Positions 24,668 to 36,458 of a stretch of DNA of 64,000 bases are shown here, one piece after another. The notes beneath the pieces are model-generated. The model saw only the letters and a program-made list of their open reading frames with translations. It was not told the DNA's origin and ran no database searches. Position 1 is the stretch's first letter, and every line of letters starts with the position of its first letter. Position numbers and translations under genes: made by a program. The DNA comes from Rutidosis leptorrhynchoides (lineage: Eukaryota; Streptophyta; Magnoliopsida; Asterales; Asteraceae), in NCBI RefSeq assembly GCF_046630445.1, contig NC_092335.1, positions 312,466,501-312,530,500 of the forward strand, read 5' to 3'.

Positions 24668-27600
24668 AGAAATTTCGTCCCGAAATTTGAGTGGAAATGT
24701 CGTGAATGATAATAAGTATGTTTTCATGATGCATACGGGCTGAAAATTAGAGTTTTATCATCAGCGAATAATTTGGATAAACAATCCATTTATATGAAGA
24801 GTACGAATGAAGCTAACATAGAAGAGTGAAATGAGTAAGTGTAGATTCATCTTATCATTTGACGTAGATATGATTGATTCCCAGATTTCAAGGGATTTGA
24901 AGAAAATCTTCTTAATAAGATTTGACTCTCCGGTAATCAAGGGAATTAGGATCCGCTTTAAATGCGATCGTCCATTTTAATTGTTCTGTTGGAGATTTTC
25001 TTATAAATTCACCTCCTTCGTTTCCTTACAACTCACACCGTCTGTTGATGCATTTTATGCAAGTCCCTAGACATCTACCCACGTCCATTGCAGGTACAAC
25101 AGTTTACAGGCCACCATGATTGCTCGTTATTATCATATCCGTGTTTGTATGTGGTTACAGGAACTGCAGGAACGAGATTTAGATGTTTGACTATGTTAGA
25201 CTTAGTCAGACGTACGAGTGAAGCCTCACTAGTACGGCTGACAGGCTCATACGCACAGTTGATGCTGAGCTAAGTCACAATTACAACTAAATGAGAAGAC
25301 ACGAGTGAGTGATCACCCGTACGGCTGATGAGGCCAACTCGTACGTGTGATGAATGAATCGTATGGGTGAGTCAACAGCAGAGGTATATAAAGTCTTATG
25401 TTCTTCATTTTAGGTTAAGCCTCTCATTTGTTACACACACTCAGATCTAGTGAGCTCCTCCGATTCTCTCTCAGTCCAAATCACCCAGGCGGTGAATAAT
25501 AGCTCTAGGTGTTGATCTAATCACACTTGATTTAGTTGTGGTTTGACTAAATTAATCAAAAAAAAAACTTAACCTATTCACTAGAGGGTTTGATTCACTT
25601 ATTCCGCCATTGCGTGAGTTAAATATGTTGATTTCTAAGTTCCTAGTCATGTTTCATCACCTTCTATTCTTTCCCCCTCAACTCATATTTTAAAGTATTC
25701 ATCAATATGCTCCATCCAGTTCTGATTCTCGATTTACTTCTAACTTTCATATCGGTCATTCTTCTTTTTTATCTACCGCCGGAAGAATCTATTTACTTCT
25801 ACTATACTCTTGGGTTTATAGTGTTTCTAGTTCTCCCGTGTCTTTATATTGCTATATGCATCGATATATATGGTTTATAATTTCTGGTTTATCGTTGGGC
25901 TTTATATGTTCCCTTATATTTCAAAGTCTCTGCTTCTGTCTTCTATAATCATTATCATTCACATTTAATGCTCTCTTTTATTTGCTGCAATTTATACCCC
26001 AATTTCTATTTCGGAGTTTTGTCCTTTCGTTTCTTCTTCTTGCGATTAAGCACCGCTTGTAATGGTCCAGAATTCACAGATATGAATTTCGGAATGAACA
26101 TTGTTAATGTTCTAGGAAGGAAATTGTGATGGCACGATCTTGACTTGTCAAATTACTAGAATACCCTGGAAAAGGCCGAATCATCAAGAAATATTTTCTT
26201 GATATTTTAGAGGTTAAATAGAATACAAGAGTCGTATAACATGGCACATGATGATGTTATGACCTGTGAATCATCACGTTCCATTTAGAAACTCAGCATG
26301 ACTTACTGTAATATAATCACGTTGATCAAGTGTCATTATATTATACTAATTCATGATTCAGTTCCCAACACTACTTCAAAATATTCCTATTTTAAACTTA
26401 AATGTTTCAGAATTTAGAAACTAAAATAGTTTCTTTTATGATGTAATACAGATAGCGCGAAGAGGTAAATGATTTCAAATAAGAAAAATTAAGAAAATAT
26501 CTTAAGAAATATGGAGGATATTTATAATGAAAGATATGATGATATTTTAGAATTTCTAATATCAGAGGATGATGAAGAATATTGTCCGCAGGGGTTTAGA
26601 GTCAGGAGCAAGGTATTCGTTAATGACTTCAGCAGGTACTGAATAATTTGGATCCTTTGAAGTCAGGTTCAGTCTTTGTAATTTGTCCACAGCCTCCTTC
26701 CTACTTTGCTCAATCCGTTTTCCAGTTCCAAAACTTCTCTTTTTCTGCGCTTTGCCAGCACACTTCATCATTATCATCCAGCTTTTACCGTTTAAAGTCG
26801 TTTATAGTTTTTGCTGCTTCATCAGCATTTTTTTTCCATTTTTGGAGAACCAATTCGCAGTTCGGAGTGTTTTTCAGAAACTTCACATTCAAATTAAGTC
26901 CAGAAGATAGACGTTATATATACACATATAACTGTTGGCGTAGACATGCTGCGAGATTTCAAAATACTGATTGCTAATTCCCAATGATTCGTATGACAAT
27001 TCTCATTACAAGATGCGAATGAGTAAATGATGGGGTTTCAATAAATAATTATAATGACTTTTTAGAGAGGCTAAAGTCAAAGGGTAATGAAGTTGTTGGT
27101 ACATCTTCTAATAATGTGGTGGAATGTAAAAGGTTCCATGGTAACGATGGTATATATCTCAAGGTTATAATAAGGTTAGTCTGACTGAAAAGTCGAAGTT
27201 GACTTGCTGGAGCTGTGACAAAACTGGCTACTTTGAATAGGAGTCGCAAAGTTATTTTTGCTAATAAATGCCAAAGAATCTGACGCGGATATGTTGTTTA
27301 AACTTTTACTTTGGTTTCAAGAGTTTTTCGGGTACATAAATGTGGGTAACATGTGGTTGGATCATCATCTCGATTGCTCATCATTCGAAGTGTCTTCAGA
27401 TATTTTCGAAGGGTCTGAACACAGATTGTAATCGTTAACAAACATTTGATATTCTAACACAGTTTTGAAGTCAAAATATAGCTTGTGAAAGATGTAAGGA
27501 TCTAAGAGTGATGATTTTAGTCATATCTCGAGTTGAATTTTGAGATTTCAATATCAGAATATGTAATTAAATTTTGAATGAGCATGGTTGTTTTGATTTC

Positions 27601-27703
27601 TATAAAAGAATGTATATTGTTGTGAAAGTAGGGAGTATAATGGATGATTTGCTGAATCAGATTCGAAGAATGTAACATATTATTTGTGAATTTATATATC
27701 TAT
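24668..27703 (-). other. E3 internal region where gag-pol would lie: no recognisable coding sequence
   Basis: About 3 kb with only short ORFs (such as 26562-26777 minus) that match nothing I know. A promoter-like patch lies at 25140-25400, and a degenerate zinc-knuckle-like stretch (CWSCDKTGYF, then a stop) occurs on the + strand at about 27203-27235. No RT or integrase motif was seen on either strand. The region is presumably replaced or decayed sequence. Confidence 0.6.
25140..25400 (+). promoter_or_regulatory. Promoter-like patch inside E3: repeated GTACG-TGA motifs and a TATA box
   Basis: Variants of GTACGAGTGA/GTACGGCTGA recur five or six times (about 25200-25375) in both spacing and orientation variants. 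They are followed by GGTATATAAAG (about 25383-25393) and a pyrimidine-rich stretch. It may be a leftover LTR or captured promoter. Function is inferred from motif layout only. Confidence 0.3.
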
Positions 27704-27724
27704 CGGGTATTACCTACCCGTTAA
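27704..27724 (-). other. Internal PPT-like hairpin of E3
   Basis: CGGGTA-TTACC-TACCCG hairpin, with TACCTACCCGTTAA (27711-27724) shared with the PPT regions of E2 and E3 and with the internal copies of E1/E2. Confidence 0.5.
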
Positions 27725-28235
27725 AAAAAATCACAGTTAATATTTTGTACAAAAGAATTTTATTACAGTCTTTATGAAAATATATGTATGTATATTTTCT
27801 TCAGATGTAACATAGATTTAATGAGTTAATGTTAAATTAAACTCATTTGATTTACGGTTGAAACTAGAATTGAATAATTCCTAAAGGCTTTAAAAAGTAC
27901 ATAACTTTTACGCAGTATTTCTTTAATGACATTGAAATTATGAATCAATACTTCGTTATTTGTTGATGTATGATGTTCGGTTCATGGAATTCTTGTGAAT
28001 TTCGCAAAGTACGAATGATGTTATCTGAAAAGTTTCGGGTACATCGATGATGAAAGTGTAAAATCAAATATATACTTAATTTATTATGAATTGGAATTTG
28101 TTGAATTGCGACAGAGATTGTAGTTAACGCTGGTCAAGTTGCGGCTGAAGGACGTACATTATTGCATATTTGTAATATGAATTAACCGAGTAGTTAAGAT
28201 TCACATACAATAGCTTAGCACGGAAAGATTTATTT

Positions 28236-28307
<72 letters not shown>

Positions 28308-28822
28308 TATAATTTCTTCAGATGGAATGAGTTAATTCTTCATAACTCGTTGATACAATATACACGTTATTGATTCGTAATGATGTCAACAGTGATTCTT
28401 GAACTGACGGAGTTTGTGATATTATCGGTGTTGTTGATTCGTATGTTGACTGTACTGACGATGCTGGTAACGCTGACGGTACTATTGATGCTGTTTGTAA
28501 AGCAAGTTTAGCTTGTTAATCACACACCATTTTTGTCAGGGTTTCTACTATTCCTTCTATCATTTTGGTTCGCTTAACTGATTTATGGTTAGGGCTAGAT
28601 TAGATAATCTCTAAGACTTTAGAGATTACATAATCGCCGCGGAATGTTTCTCCAATGAAGTTATGAATTAATACTTCGTCAGTTATTGTTGTTGGTACTC
28701 CTTGGTATCTATGGTGCGTATGACCTTGATGCTCATGGGACAGATTGTGAAGTTGAGGTTTATGACGCGATTGTGGTTGGAGGTGGTAATGGTACTGTTG
28801 GCGTTGATGATGGTGGTACTGG
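27725..28822. other. E3 leader, non-coding
   Basis: AT-rich with a (TA)n microsatellite at about 28237-28300. It contains GCTGATG/TGGTGGT-type short repeats at 28690-28850 that produce only spurious ORFs. Confidence 0.5.
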
Positions 28823-29257
28823 TTATGCTGCTGATGCTGCTGCTGGTGTTTGTAATCTCTGCACCATATTCTCCAAAGCCACTACCCGAGCGCGAAGCTC
28901 GTTGACTTCTTCTATTACACCGGGGTGATTGTCGGTTCGGACGAGCGGATAAATAAAATCTAAAATTTGATTTAATATATAATCGTGACGAGATACTCTG
29001 GAAATGAGCGAGAACATGGTATTTCGGACAGGTTCGCCGGTAAGTGCTTCAGGTTCTTCGTCAAGAGGGCAATGTGGTGGATGGAAGGGATCACCTTCTT
29101 CTTGTCTCCAATGATTGAGGAGGCTACGAACCCATCCCCAATTCATCCAGAATAGGTGATGACTGATTGGTTGATCTATTCCGGTGACACTGCTTTCGGA
29201 GCTTGAATGGGATTCCATTTCGGAATCTGAGTGACTTGAACTGATGACGAATTCCAT
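28823..29257 (-). CDS. E3 leader ORF, unknown protein with coiled-coil end
   Basis: 144 codons. It has a Ser-rich start (SSSHSDSEMESHSSSESS), a Trp/His/Pro-rich middle (GDPFHPPHCP) and a C-terminal heptad pattern (EEVNELRARVVALENMVQRL) that could form a coiled coil. It is the only sizeable minus-strand ORF in E3 and lies between primer-binding site and hairpin, the same slot as the acidic and F-box ORFs of E1/E2, but is unrelated to them by eye. It may be a remnant Gag N-terminus or an accessory protein. Confidence 0.5.
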   Translation of the reverse strand: MEFVISSSHSDSEMESHSSSESSVTGIDQPISHHLFWMNWGWVRSLLNHWRQEEGDPFHPPHCPLDEEPEALTGEPVRNTMFSLISRVSRHDYILNQILDFIYPLVRTDNHPGVIEEVNELRARVVALENMVQRLQTPAAASAA

Positions 29258-29687
29258 TTCGTACGATTGGATAAAGGATTTTTTTCCCGATATGAAATGA
29301 TTTTAGCTAACGGATGGTATTCTAATTACATAGAATATATATATATATATATATATTGATCAAAAGATTTCATAGATTACGGATGACTTTGCGGGATATG
29401 TCAGGTAAAGTTTAAAGTAACAGATACGATAAGATATGATTTAGCAGATATGCTAAGATATGAATTTTTGTCTATACACTATTCATGCAATCAATGCAGC
29501 AAGACGTGTCTTAGACTAAAAATGATAAGCAGGTAATTTCCTGAGGATGGTAAGTAGTTAATTTTCGACACAAAATGATAAGCAAAACTTTTGACATGCA
29601 GACACGGTCGAAGTCCAGACTCACTAATGCATCCTATCGACTTATCAGTTAGACACACTAATGCAGACCTGGTTCGCTAAGACCACC

Positions 29688-29699
29688 ACTCTGATACCA
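29688..29699 (-). other. Primer-binding site of E3 (tRNA-iMet)
   Basis: The minus strand reads TGGTATCAGAGT, 11 of 12 matching the initiator tRNA-Met complement, two bases from the LTR at 29702. Confidence 0.88.
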
Positions 29700-29701
29700 A
29701 C

Positions 29702-31629
29702 TGAAAGGACCCGTTCATATACATTATAAACGATTCACAATAGTTGATTACATTACGAGGTATTTAACCTTTATATGATACATTTTACAAACATTGCATT
29801 CGTTTTTAAAAGACAGTCTTTCTTTACATCGAAAATTGACAGGCATGCATACCATTTTATAATATCCACTATCCAACTATAAATTGATTTAATAATAATC
29901 TTTGATGAACTCAATGACTCGAATGCAATGGTCTTCGAAATATGCTATGAAAGACTCCAAGTAATATCTTTAAAATGAGCAAATGCACAGCGGAAGATTT
30001 CTTTAACACCTGAGAATAAACATGCTTTAAAGTGTCAACCAAAAGGTTAGTGAGTTCATTAGTTTATCATAATCATTTATTTCCATCATTTTAATAGACT
30101 ACAAGAATTTCATTTCCAGTTCTCATAAATATACGTCCCATGCATAGAGACAAAAATAATCATTCATATGGTGAACACCTGGTAACCGACATTAACTAGA
30201 TACATATAAGAATATCCCCTATCATTCCGGGATCCTCCTTCGGGCATGATATAAATTTCGAAGTACTAAAGCATCCGGTACTTTGGATGGGGTTTGTTAG
30301 GCCCAATAGATCTATCTTTAGGATTCGCGTCAATTAGGGTGTCTGTTCCCTAATTCTTAGATTACCAGACTATAATAAAAAGGGGCATATTCGATTTCGA
30401 TAATTCAACCATAGAATGTAGTTTCAATTACTTGTGTCTATTTCGTCAAACATTTATAAAAGCGCATGTATTCTCAGTCCCAAAAATATAAAGGGTAAAA
30501 AGGCAAATGAAACTCACCATACTGTATTTCGTAGTAAAAATACATATAACGTCATTGAACAAGTGCAAGGTTGGCCTCGGATTCACGAACCTAAATTAAT
30601 TATATATATTTTTGTGTTGGTCAATATTTGTCTAACAAATTAGGTCAAGTCATAGTGTACCACAATCCTAATGCTCGAGACTAATATGCAAAAGTCAACA
30701 AAAGTAAATTTGACTCAAAATAATTTCCAAAAAACTATACATGATTAATATATAGTTTAAATATCGTCGTTTTATATTTTTAAAAGATTCATTAGAGTAA
30801 ATAATATAATTTATTTATTAATAAATAAAATTTTATATTAAATTTATATAATAAAATATACTTTTATATATATTAAGTAATAAAATTTATAGGGTTCATT
30901 TAATATCATAAAGATAATATGATAGTTATTATTAAAGTAAGTTATTACACGTAGTAAAATATGTTTGTATCACATATTTATTTGATAAAATAATATCTAT
31001 AATGATAGTAAGTAAAAGTTGTATTATTTTGTAATAATAATTATTATTATAAAAATATCAATATTTATAATTACTAAGATGACATTATGATAAAGCGATA
31101 ATTCTAATTATGATAACTTTAATATTTACGATAATTTTTAATATTATCTTTAAAATAATAATTCTATTTAAAATAATAATAATAATGATATTTTATAGTA
31201 GCAATGAAATTTCTATTAAAATGATAATTTTTGTTAAAATGATAGTTTTAATACTAACGATACTTTTAATAATAATAGTAATGATAAAAATAATAAGAAC
31301 GATAATTTTATCTAAATCAATATCTTATAATATTTTAATTTCATCATGATACTCTTACCCATTATTTCCTAATCGTTTCGTTTAATAGCTTTTAATCGTC
31401 TTTTATATCGTGTTCATAATAATGATAATAATAGTAATCAAAATAATTAGGTGTTACAAATATTTGTTTTAATTACACTAATATTAATAATGATAGTTAC
31501 TATAACATTATTAACGATAATACTAATAATTATCTTAATGATAATATAGTAATAATAATAACAATAACAATAACCATTTTTAAATAATGATATATATATA
31601 TTAATAATGATAATAATAATAATAATAAT
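29702..31629 (-). repeat. E3 5' LTR, first part
   Basis: Starts TGAAAGGACCCG and runs to the AAT array where E5 is inserted. It contains the conserved LTR block at 30246-30425. Confidence 0.9.
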
Positions 31630-32097
31630 TGATAATGCTAAAAACGAACATATATTTCATAGCATTATTCCTCAAAAAAGACAAGCTTTTAGTTGCAATT
31701 GTTCTATTTACAAGTGATATTCGTTTAAATAATAAAAGGTGAAGACAAAAGACAGATTCGACGAATTGAAGACACAAACGACCAAAAAGCTCAAAAGTAC
31801 AAAAGACAATCAAAAAGGTTCCAATTATTGATAAGAAACGTCTCGAAATTACAAGAGTACAAGATTCAAAATGCAAAGTACAAAATATAAAATTGTACGC
31901 AAGGACGTTCGAAAATCCGGAACCGGGACCAGAGTCAACTCTCAACGCTCGACTCAACGGACTAAAAATTACAAGTCTACTATGCACAAGAATATAATAT
32001 AATATATAAATAATTATATTAATTATTTATATTTTATATTTATATATAAAATCCGTCGGCAAGAAAGACTCCAAAAGATGTGAGCTGTAATTTCAAT

Positions 32098-32146
32098 CTC
32101 CGCGACTCGCGGAGTTTGAAGGCCAAAAGGGCCGCGAGTCGCGGAG
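32098..32146 (+). promoter_or_regulatory. Paired GC-rich dyads upstream of the E5 LTR TATA box
   Basis: CTCCGCGACTCGCGGAG (32098-32114) and CCGCGAGTCGCGGAG (32132-32146), each nearly self-complementary, are separated by 17 bases. A TATAAA follows 20 bases later. The same cassette occurs in the 3' LTR (46944-46992), the leader (33919-33966) and before the env-position ORF (42166-42213). Confidence 0.6.
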
Positions 32147-32166
32147 CCCCAAAAATCGAAATTCCC

Positions 32167-32172
32167 TATAAA
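32167..32172 (+). promoter_or_regulatory. TATA box of the E5 LTR promoter
   Basis: CCCTATAAAGCC context, in a GC-flanked setting that contrasts with the AT-rich surroundings. Confidence 0.6.
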
Positions 32173-33587
32173 GCCAACCGAATTCTGATCACAATTCATA
32201 TCTTTTTCTTCTCTTATCATACGTAAAATTTATATATATATATAATTTATATTTTAATTTTAATTTTAATTCTAATAATAAGGGTATGTTAGCGAATGTT
32301 GTAAGGGTGTAAGTCGAAATTCTGTCCGTGTAACGCTACGCTATTTTTAATCATTGTAAGTTATGTTCAACCTTTTTACATTAATGTCTCGTAGCTAAGT
32401 TATTATTATGCTTATTTAAAACGAAGTAATCATGATGTTGGGCTAATTACTAAAATTGGGTAATTGGGCTTTGTACCATAATTGGGGTTTGGACAAAAGA
32501 ACGACACTTGTGGAAATTAGACTATGGGCTATTAATGGGCTTTATATTTGTTTAACTAAATGAAAGTTTGTTAATGTTAATATAAAGATTTACAATTGGG
32601 CGTCCCTATAAATTACCATATACACTCAATCGGACACGATGGGCGGGGTAATTATATGTACGAATAATCGTTCATTTAACCGGACACGGGAATGGATTAA
32701 TAGCCACTAGAATAATTAAAACAGGGGTGAAATTACATTCAAGGGTAATTGGTGTAATTGTTAGCAAAGTAGTAAAACCTTGGTTTACACGCAGTCGATA
32801 ACCTGGTGTATTCATTAAACAAAGTATTAAAACCTTGTTACAATTCGAATCCCCAATTAGTTGGAATATTTAACTTCGGGTATAATAATAATTTGACGAG
32901 GACACTCGCACTTTATATTTATGACTGATGGACTGTTATGGACAAAAACCAGACGGACATATTAAATAATCCAGGACAAAGGACAATTAACCCATGGGCA
33001 TAAAACTAAAATCAACACGTCAAACATCATGATTACGGAAGTTTAAATAAGCATAATTCTTTTACTTCATATTTAATTTCCTTTATTTTATATTTAATTG
33101 CACTTCTAATTATCGCACTTTTATTTATTGTTATTTAATCGCACTTTTATTTTATCGCACTTTTATTATTCGCAATTTCATTATCGTTATTTACTTTACG
33201 CTTTAAATTAAGTCTTTTATTTATTTTATATTTTACATTAGGTTTTAACTGCGACTAAAGTTTTAAAATCGACAAACCGGTCATTAAACGGTAAAAACCC
33301 CCTTTTATAATAATAATATTACTTATATATATATTTGTATTTTTATAAAAGTAAACTAATATAGCGTTGAGCTTTGTTTAAAGATTTCCCTGTGGAACGA
33401 ACCGGACTTACTAAAAACTACACTACTGTACGATTAGGTACACTGCCTATAAGTGTTGTAGCAAGGTTTAAGTATATCCATTCTATAAATAAATAAATAT
33501 CTTGTGTAAAATTGTATCGTATTTAATAGTATTTCGCACTAAAAATAATACTATTTTGTATACACCCCCTACGACATCAAGTATTTT

Positions 33588-33605
33588 TGGCGCCGCTGCC
33601 GGGGA
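33588..33605 (+). other. Primer-binding site of E5 (tRNA-Asp)
   Basis: TGGCGCCGCTGCCGGGGA, 17 of 18 bases complementary to the plant tRNA-Asp 3' end. This is the usual primer of the Athila lineage. It lies 8 bases after the LTR. Confidence 0.88.
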
Positions 33606-35000
33606 TTTCCTTAAACGCCGGAAGCGGAACGTTAATATAAAAAAAAAGATTTTTAGTTTACTTTTATTAAAAATTCGTTTTTGTAAAAATACGTTTTAAA
33701 TATTCAAAAATATAAAAAGAAAAACAAAAATATAAGTATTTTTAAGATTTTGTTAAATATTTAAGTTTTATAAGTTTCTTTATTTTTAGTTTAGTTTATA
33801 AAAATATAAGTTTTATTTTAATATCTTTTATTTATATAAAAATAGAAAACAGAAAATAAAAATAAATAAATAAAGAAAAAACGCGTCGAAAATTAAATCT
33901 GTCAACTGAATTTCTGAACCCCGCGAGTCGCGGGGTTTGAAGCAGTAAATACCGCAAGTCGCGGAGGGTACCTGACACACGGACAGAAGCCCTAATTCAG
34001 CATTAATTACGGGTATTAATTAATTATTATTATTATTTTACCCTAATTATTATTATTATTATTATTATTATTAGTTTTATTTTAAGAATTTCTTTTTATT
34101 TAATTTGTTTTATTTTGTTTAAATTAGTTTTATTAAATTGTAAAATTAGTAGTTTTATTAAAAAAAATATAATATAAAAATAATATTTTTATAAAAATTG
34201 TACTTTTTACAACTTTTTGTATATTTTTATATTTTGTCCCTTTTTAATCGTTTTAGCGTAATATTTGTATTTTTCACTCATATTTAGTTTTAAACTTAGT
34301 TTTTACTATAGTTATTTTTACTCCTAGATTTTTAGGCTTTGCCGTAGAATTCCTTAAGTGCTTTTTCTTTAGACAAAGATTTAGGTACTTTAGACTTTTG
34401 CGACGCCTTTTTAAGTTTTAGTTTCTTTTTAAGTTATTTCCATTTGAGATTTAGTTTTTCCTTTAAGCTTTAATATTTTTAGACACCTTTTACTATGTAT
34501 CAATTATCATTCCAATTAGTAATATCAATTTGCGATTATAATTTTAAGTTAGTTGTAGTAATAAGATTAGGTTAGTTAAGTATTTTTAAGTTTTTATAAG
34601 TTTCTTTTATTTTTCCGTCACCTTTTATTTTTCAACCATTTTTTTCTTTTTCGACCTTTTTCGACGAACTCTTTTTCTCTCTCATTTCTCGCTATTCTAG
34701 TTTTAGGACTTAGAATTTTATTCTACTTCTTATCTAAATTTCTTAAAATTACGAAAATTTATTTTAAGTGGTTAAATTGATAGACATCAAAATTTTCTGG
34801 TTCGTAGTAATAGTTGGATTTGTACGTGGACCGGGTTATTGGAGCCAAACAGTCCTCAATTATATTGAGACCAAACGAATCCTGCCCCTCTGCTGCATCT
34901 TTTGGCTATTCGAAACGTGGGCAAAATCAGAAAAGTCTATTAATTGGATAACTTATTATAATTTTTCTTTCCTTTTAAAAACTAATAGGATATTCAGTGA
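33606..35000 (+). other. E5 leader, non-coding
   Basis: AT-rich 1.4-kb leader with a second dyad cassette at 33919-33966 and a short ATT array near 34050. No credible ORF. Confidence 0.6.
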
Positions 35001-36458
35001 ATGCACCGAGCAAGACGTTCATCACCTTTTGTACGTTCACCACCTGTAACTAGATCAAGACATTTAGCAAATATAACCGCCGTTGATTTTTCTTTAGAAT
35101 CGTCATCCAGTCGACCAAGTACTTCAGTTCAAATTTCCGATAATCCATTTTTTGAACCCGACCTCACAATTGAGAATCCGGAGAATATTCAGGAACGGTT
35201 CGTAGATCCTGAACCACTAAACTTTCCTCCGGAACCACCAATCATTCAAACAGAGATTGTTGAGGAACGAACCATTAAATCAGAATCATCTAGTGATACC
35301 GATTCAACAAATTCAATTATGGAGAATCTGGAACCTTTAAGTATGGAAGATCGAATGAGAGCTAAACACACTGGCCAAGGTCACGCAATTACTCATCCAG
35401 ACATTAATGCGCCAGATTATGAAATCAAAGGACAAATTCTACACATGGTGACTAATCAATGCCAATTTAGTGGTGCGCCGAAGGAAGATCCAAATGAACA
35501 TCTACGTACCTTTAATAGGATCTGCACACTATTTAAAATCCGAGAAGTGGAGGATGAACAGATATATCTCATGTTATTTCCATGGACTTTAAAGGGAGAA
35601 GCCAAAGATTGGTTGGAATCGTTACCTGAAGGGGCGATCGATACATGGGATGTTTTAGTTGACAAATTTCTTAAACAATTCTTTCCTGCATCTAAAGCCG
35701 TAAGACTTCAAGCAGAAATTGTTACGTTTACACAGAAACCAAATGAAACTCTATATGAGGCGTGGACAAGATATGGAAAGTTATTAAGAGGATGTCCGCA
35801 ACATGGTTTAGACACCTGTCAAATAGTACAAATATTCTACCAAGGATGCGACATCACTACAAGAAAAGACATAGATATAGCAGCTGGTGGTTCTATTATG
35901 AAGAAAACCGAAACTGATGCTTACAAAATTATTGATAACACTGCTTCCCACTCACATGAGTGGCACCAAGAAAAAGATATCATTAGATCATCTAAAGCAG
36001 CTAGAGCCGATTCTAGCCATGACTTAGATTCCATTTCCGCAAAGATAGATGCTGTGGAGAGACGAATGGAAAAGATGACTAAGGATATTCACTCAATACG
36101 AATTAGTTGTGAGCAGTGTGGAGGACCACATTTGACAAAAGATTGTCTCAGTATTGAATTAACAATGGAACAAAGAGAGAATATTTCATACATAAACCAA
36201 AGGCCTGGAAATAATTATCAGAATAATTATCAACCGCCAAGACCGATTTACAATCAAAACCAGAATTATAATCGAAATATTCCATACAACAACCAACAAG
36301 GTCCTAGCAATCAACAAGTATCCAATAATACTTACAACCAGCAAAGACCTAATTTTCAAAACAAACCACCACAACAAACCGATGATAAAAAGCCGAATTT
36401 AGAAGATATGATGACGAAGCTAGTTGAAACTCAAACGCAGTTTTTCACATCTCAATAA
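35001..36458 (+). CDS. E5 Gag
   Basis: 485 codons from ATG. A basic start is followed by an acidic segment, then the retrotransposon gag core (residues about 150-300, with FPWTLKGEAKDWL and WDVLVDKFLKQFFP). A zinc knuckle CEQCGGPHLTKDC lies at about 370-382, followed by an Asn/Gln-rich tail. A TAA at 36456-36458 stands where the frame otherwise continues into pol, so Gag and Pol form one frame broken by one stop. Confidence 0.92.
   Translation: MHRARRSSPFVRSPPVTRSRHLANITAVDFSLESSSSRPSTSVQISDNPFFEPDLTIENPENIQERFVDPEPLNFPPEPPIIQTEIVEERTIKSESSSDTDSTNSIMENLEPLSMEDRMRAKHTGQGHAITHPDINAPDYEIKGQILHMVTNQCQFSGAPKEDPNEHLRTFNRICTLFKIREVEDEQIYLMLFPWTLKGEAKDWLESLPEGAIDTWDVLVDKFLKQFFPASKAVRLQAEIVTFTQKPNETLYEAWTRYGKLLRGCPQHGLDTCQIVQIFYQGCDITTRKDIDIAAGGSIMKKTETDAYKIIDNTASHSHEWHQEKDIIRSSKAARADSSHDLDSISAKIDAVERRMEKMTKDIHSIRISCEQCGGPHLTKDCLSIELTMEQRENISYINQRPGNNYQNNYQPPRPIYNQNQNYNRNIPYNNQQGPSNQQVSNNTYNQQRPNFQNKPPQQTDDKKPNLEDMMTKLVETQTQFFTSQ

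Larger units (their letters stand above)
21194..31629 (-). mobile_element. E3: Ty3-type element lacking gag-pol, left part (interrupted by E1 and E5)
   Basis: A minus-strand element. Its 3' LTR is split by E1 at 21194, so about 245 bp of LTR start lies beyond the window. The internal region is 24653-29701. The 5' LTR is 29702-31629 plus 48430-50194 (about 3.69 kb). It has a tRNA-iMet primer site and the same PPT sequence and leader block as E1/E2, but no recognisable gag-pol, so it is probably non-autonomous. Confidence 0.85.
31630..33579 (+). repeat. E5 5' LTR
   Basis: 1950 bp, TGATAATGC...CGACATCA. A TATA box at 32167-32172 and a paired GC-rich dyad lie in its first third. Confidence 0.95.

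Noticed and set aside
31601..31987. 128-codon minus-strand ORF with hydrophobic stretches in the E5 LTR (copy at 46459-46833)
   Set aside because: It is on the wrong strand in an LTR, and its ends depend on flanking DNA that differs between copies.
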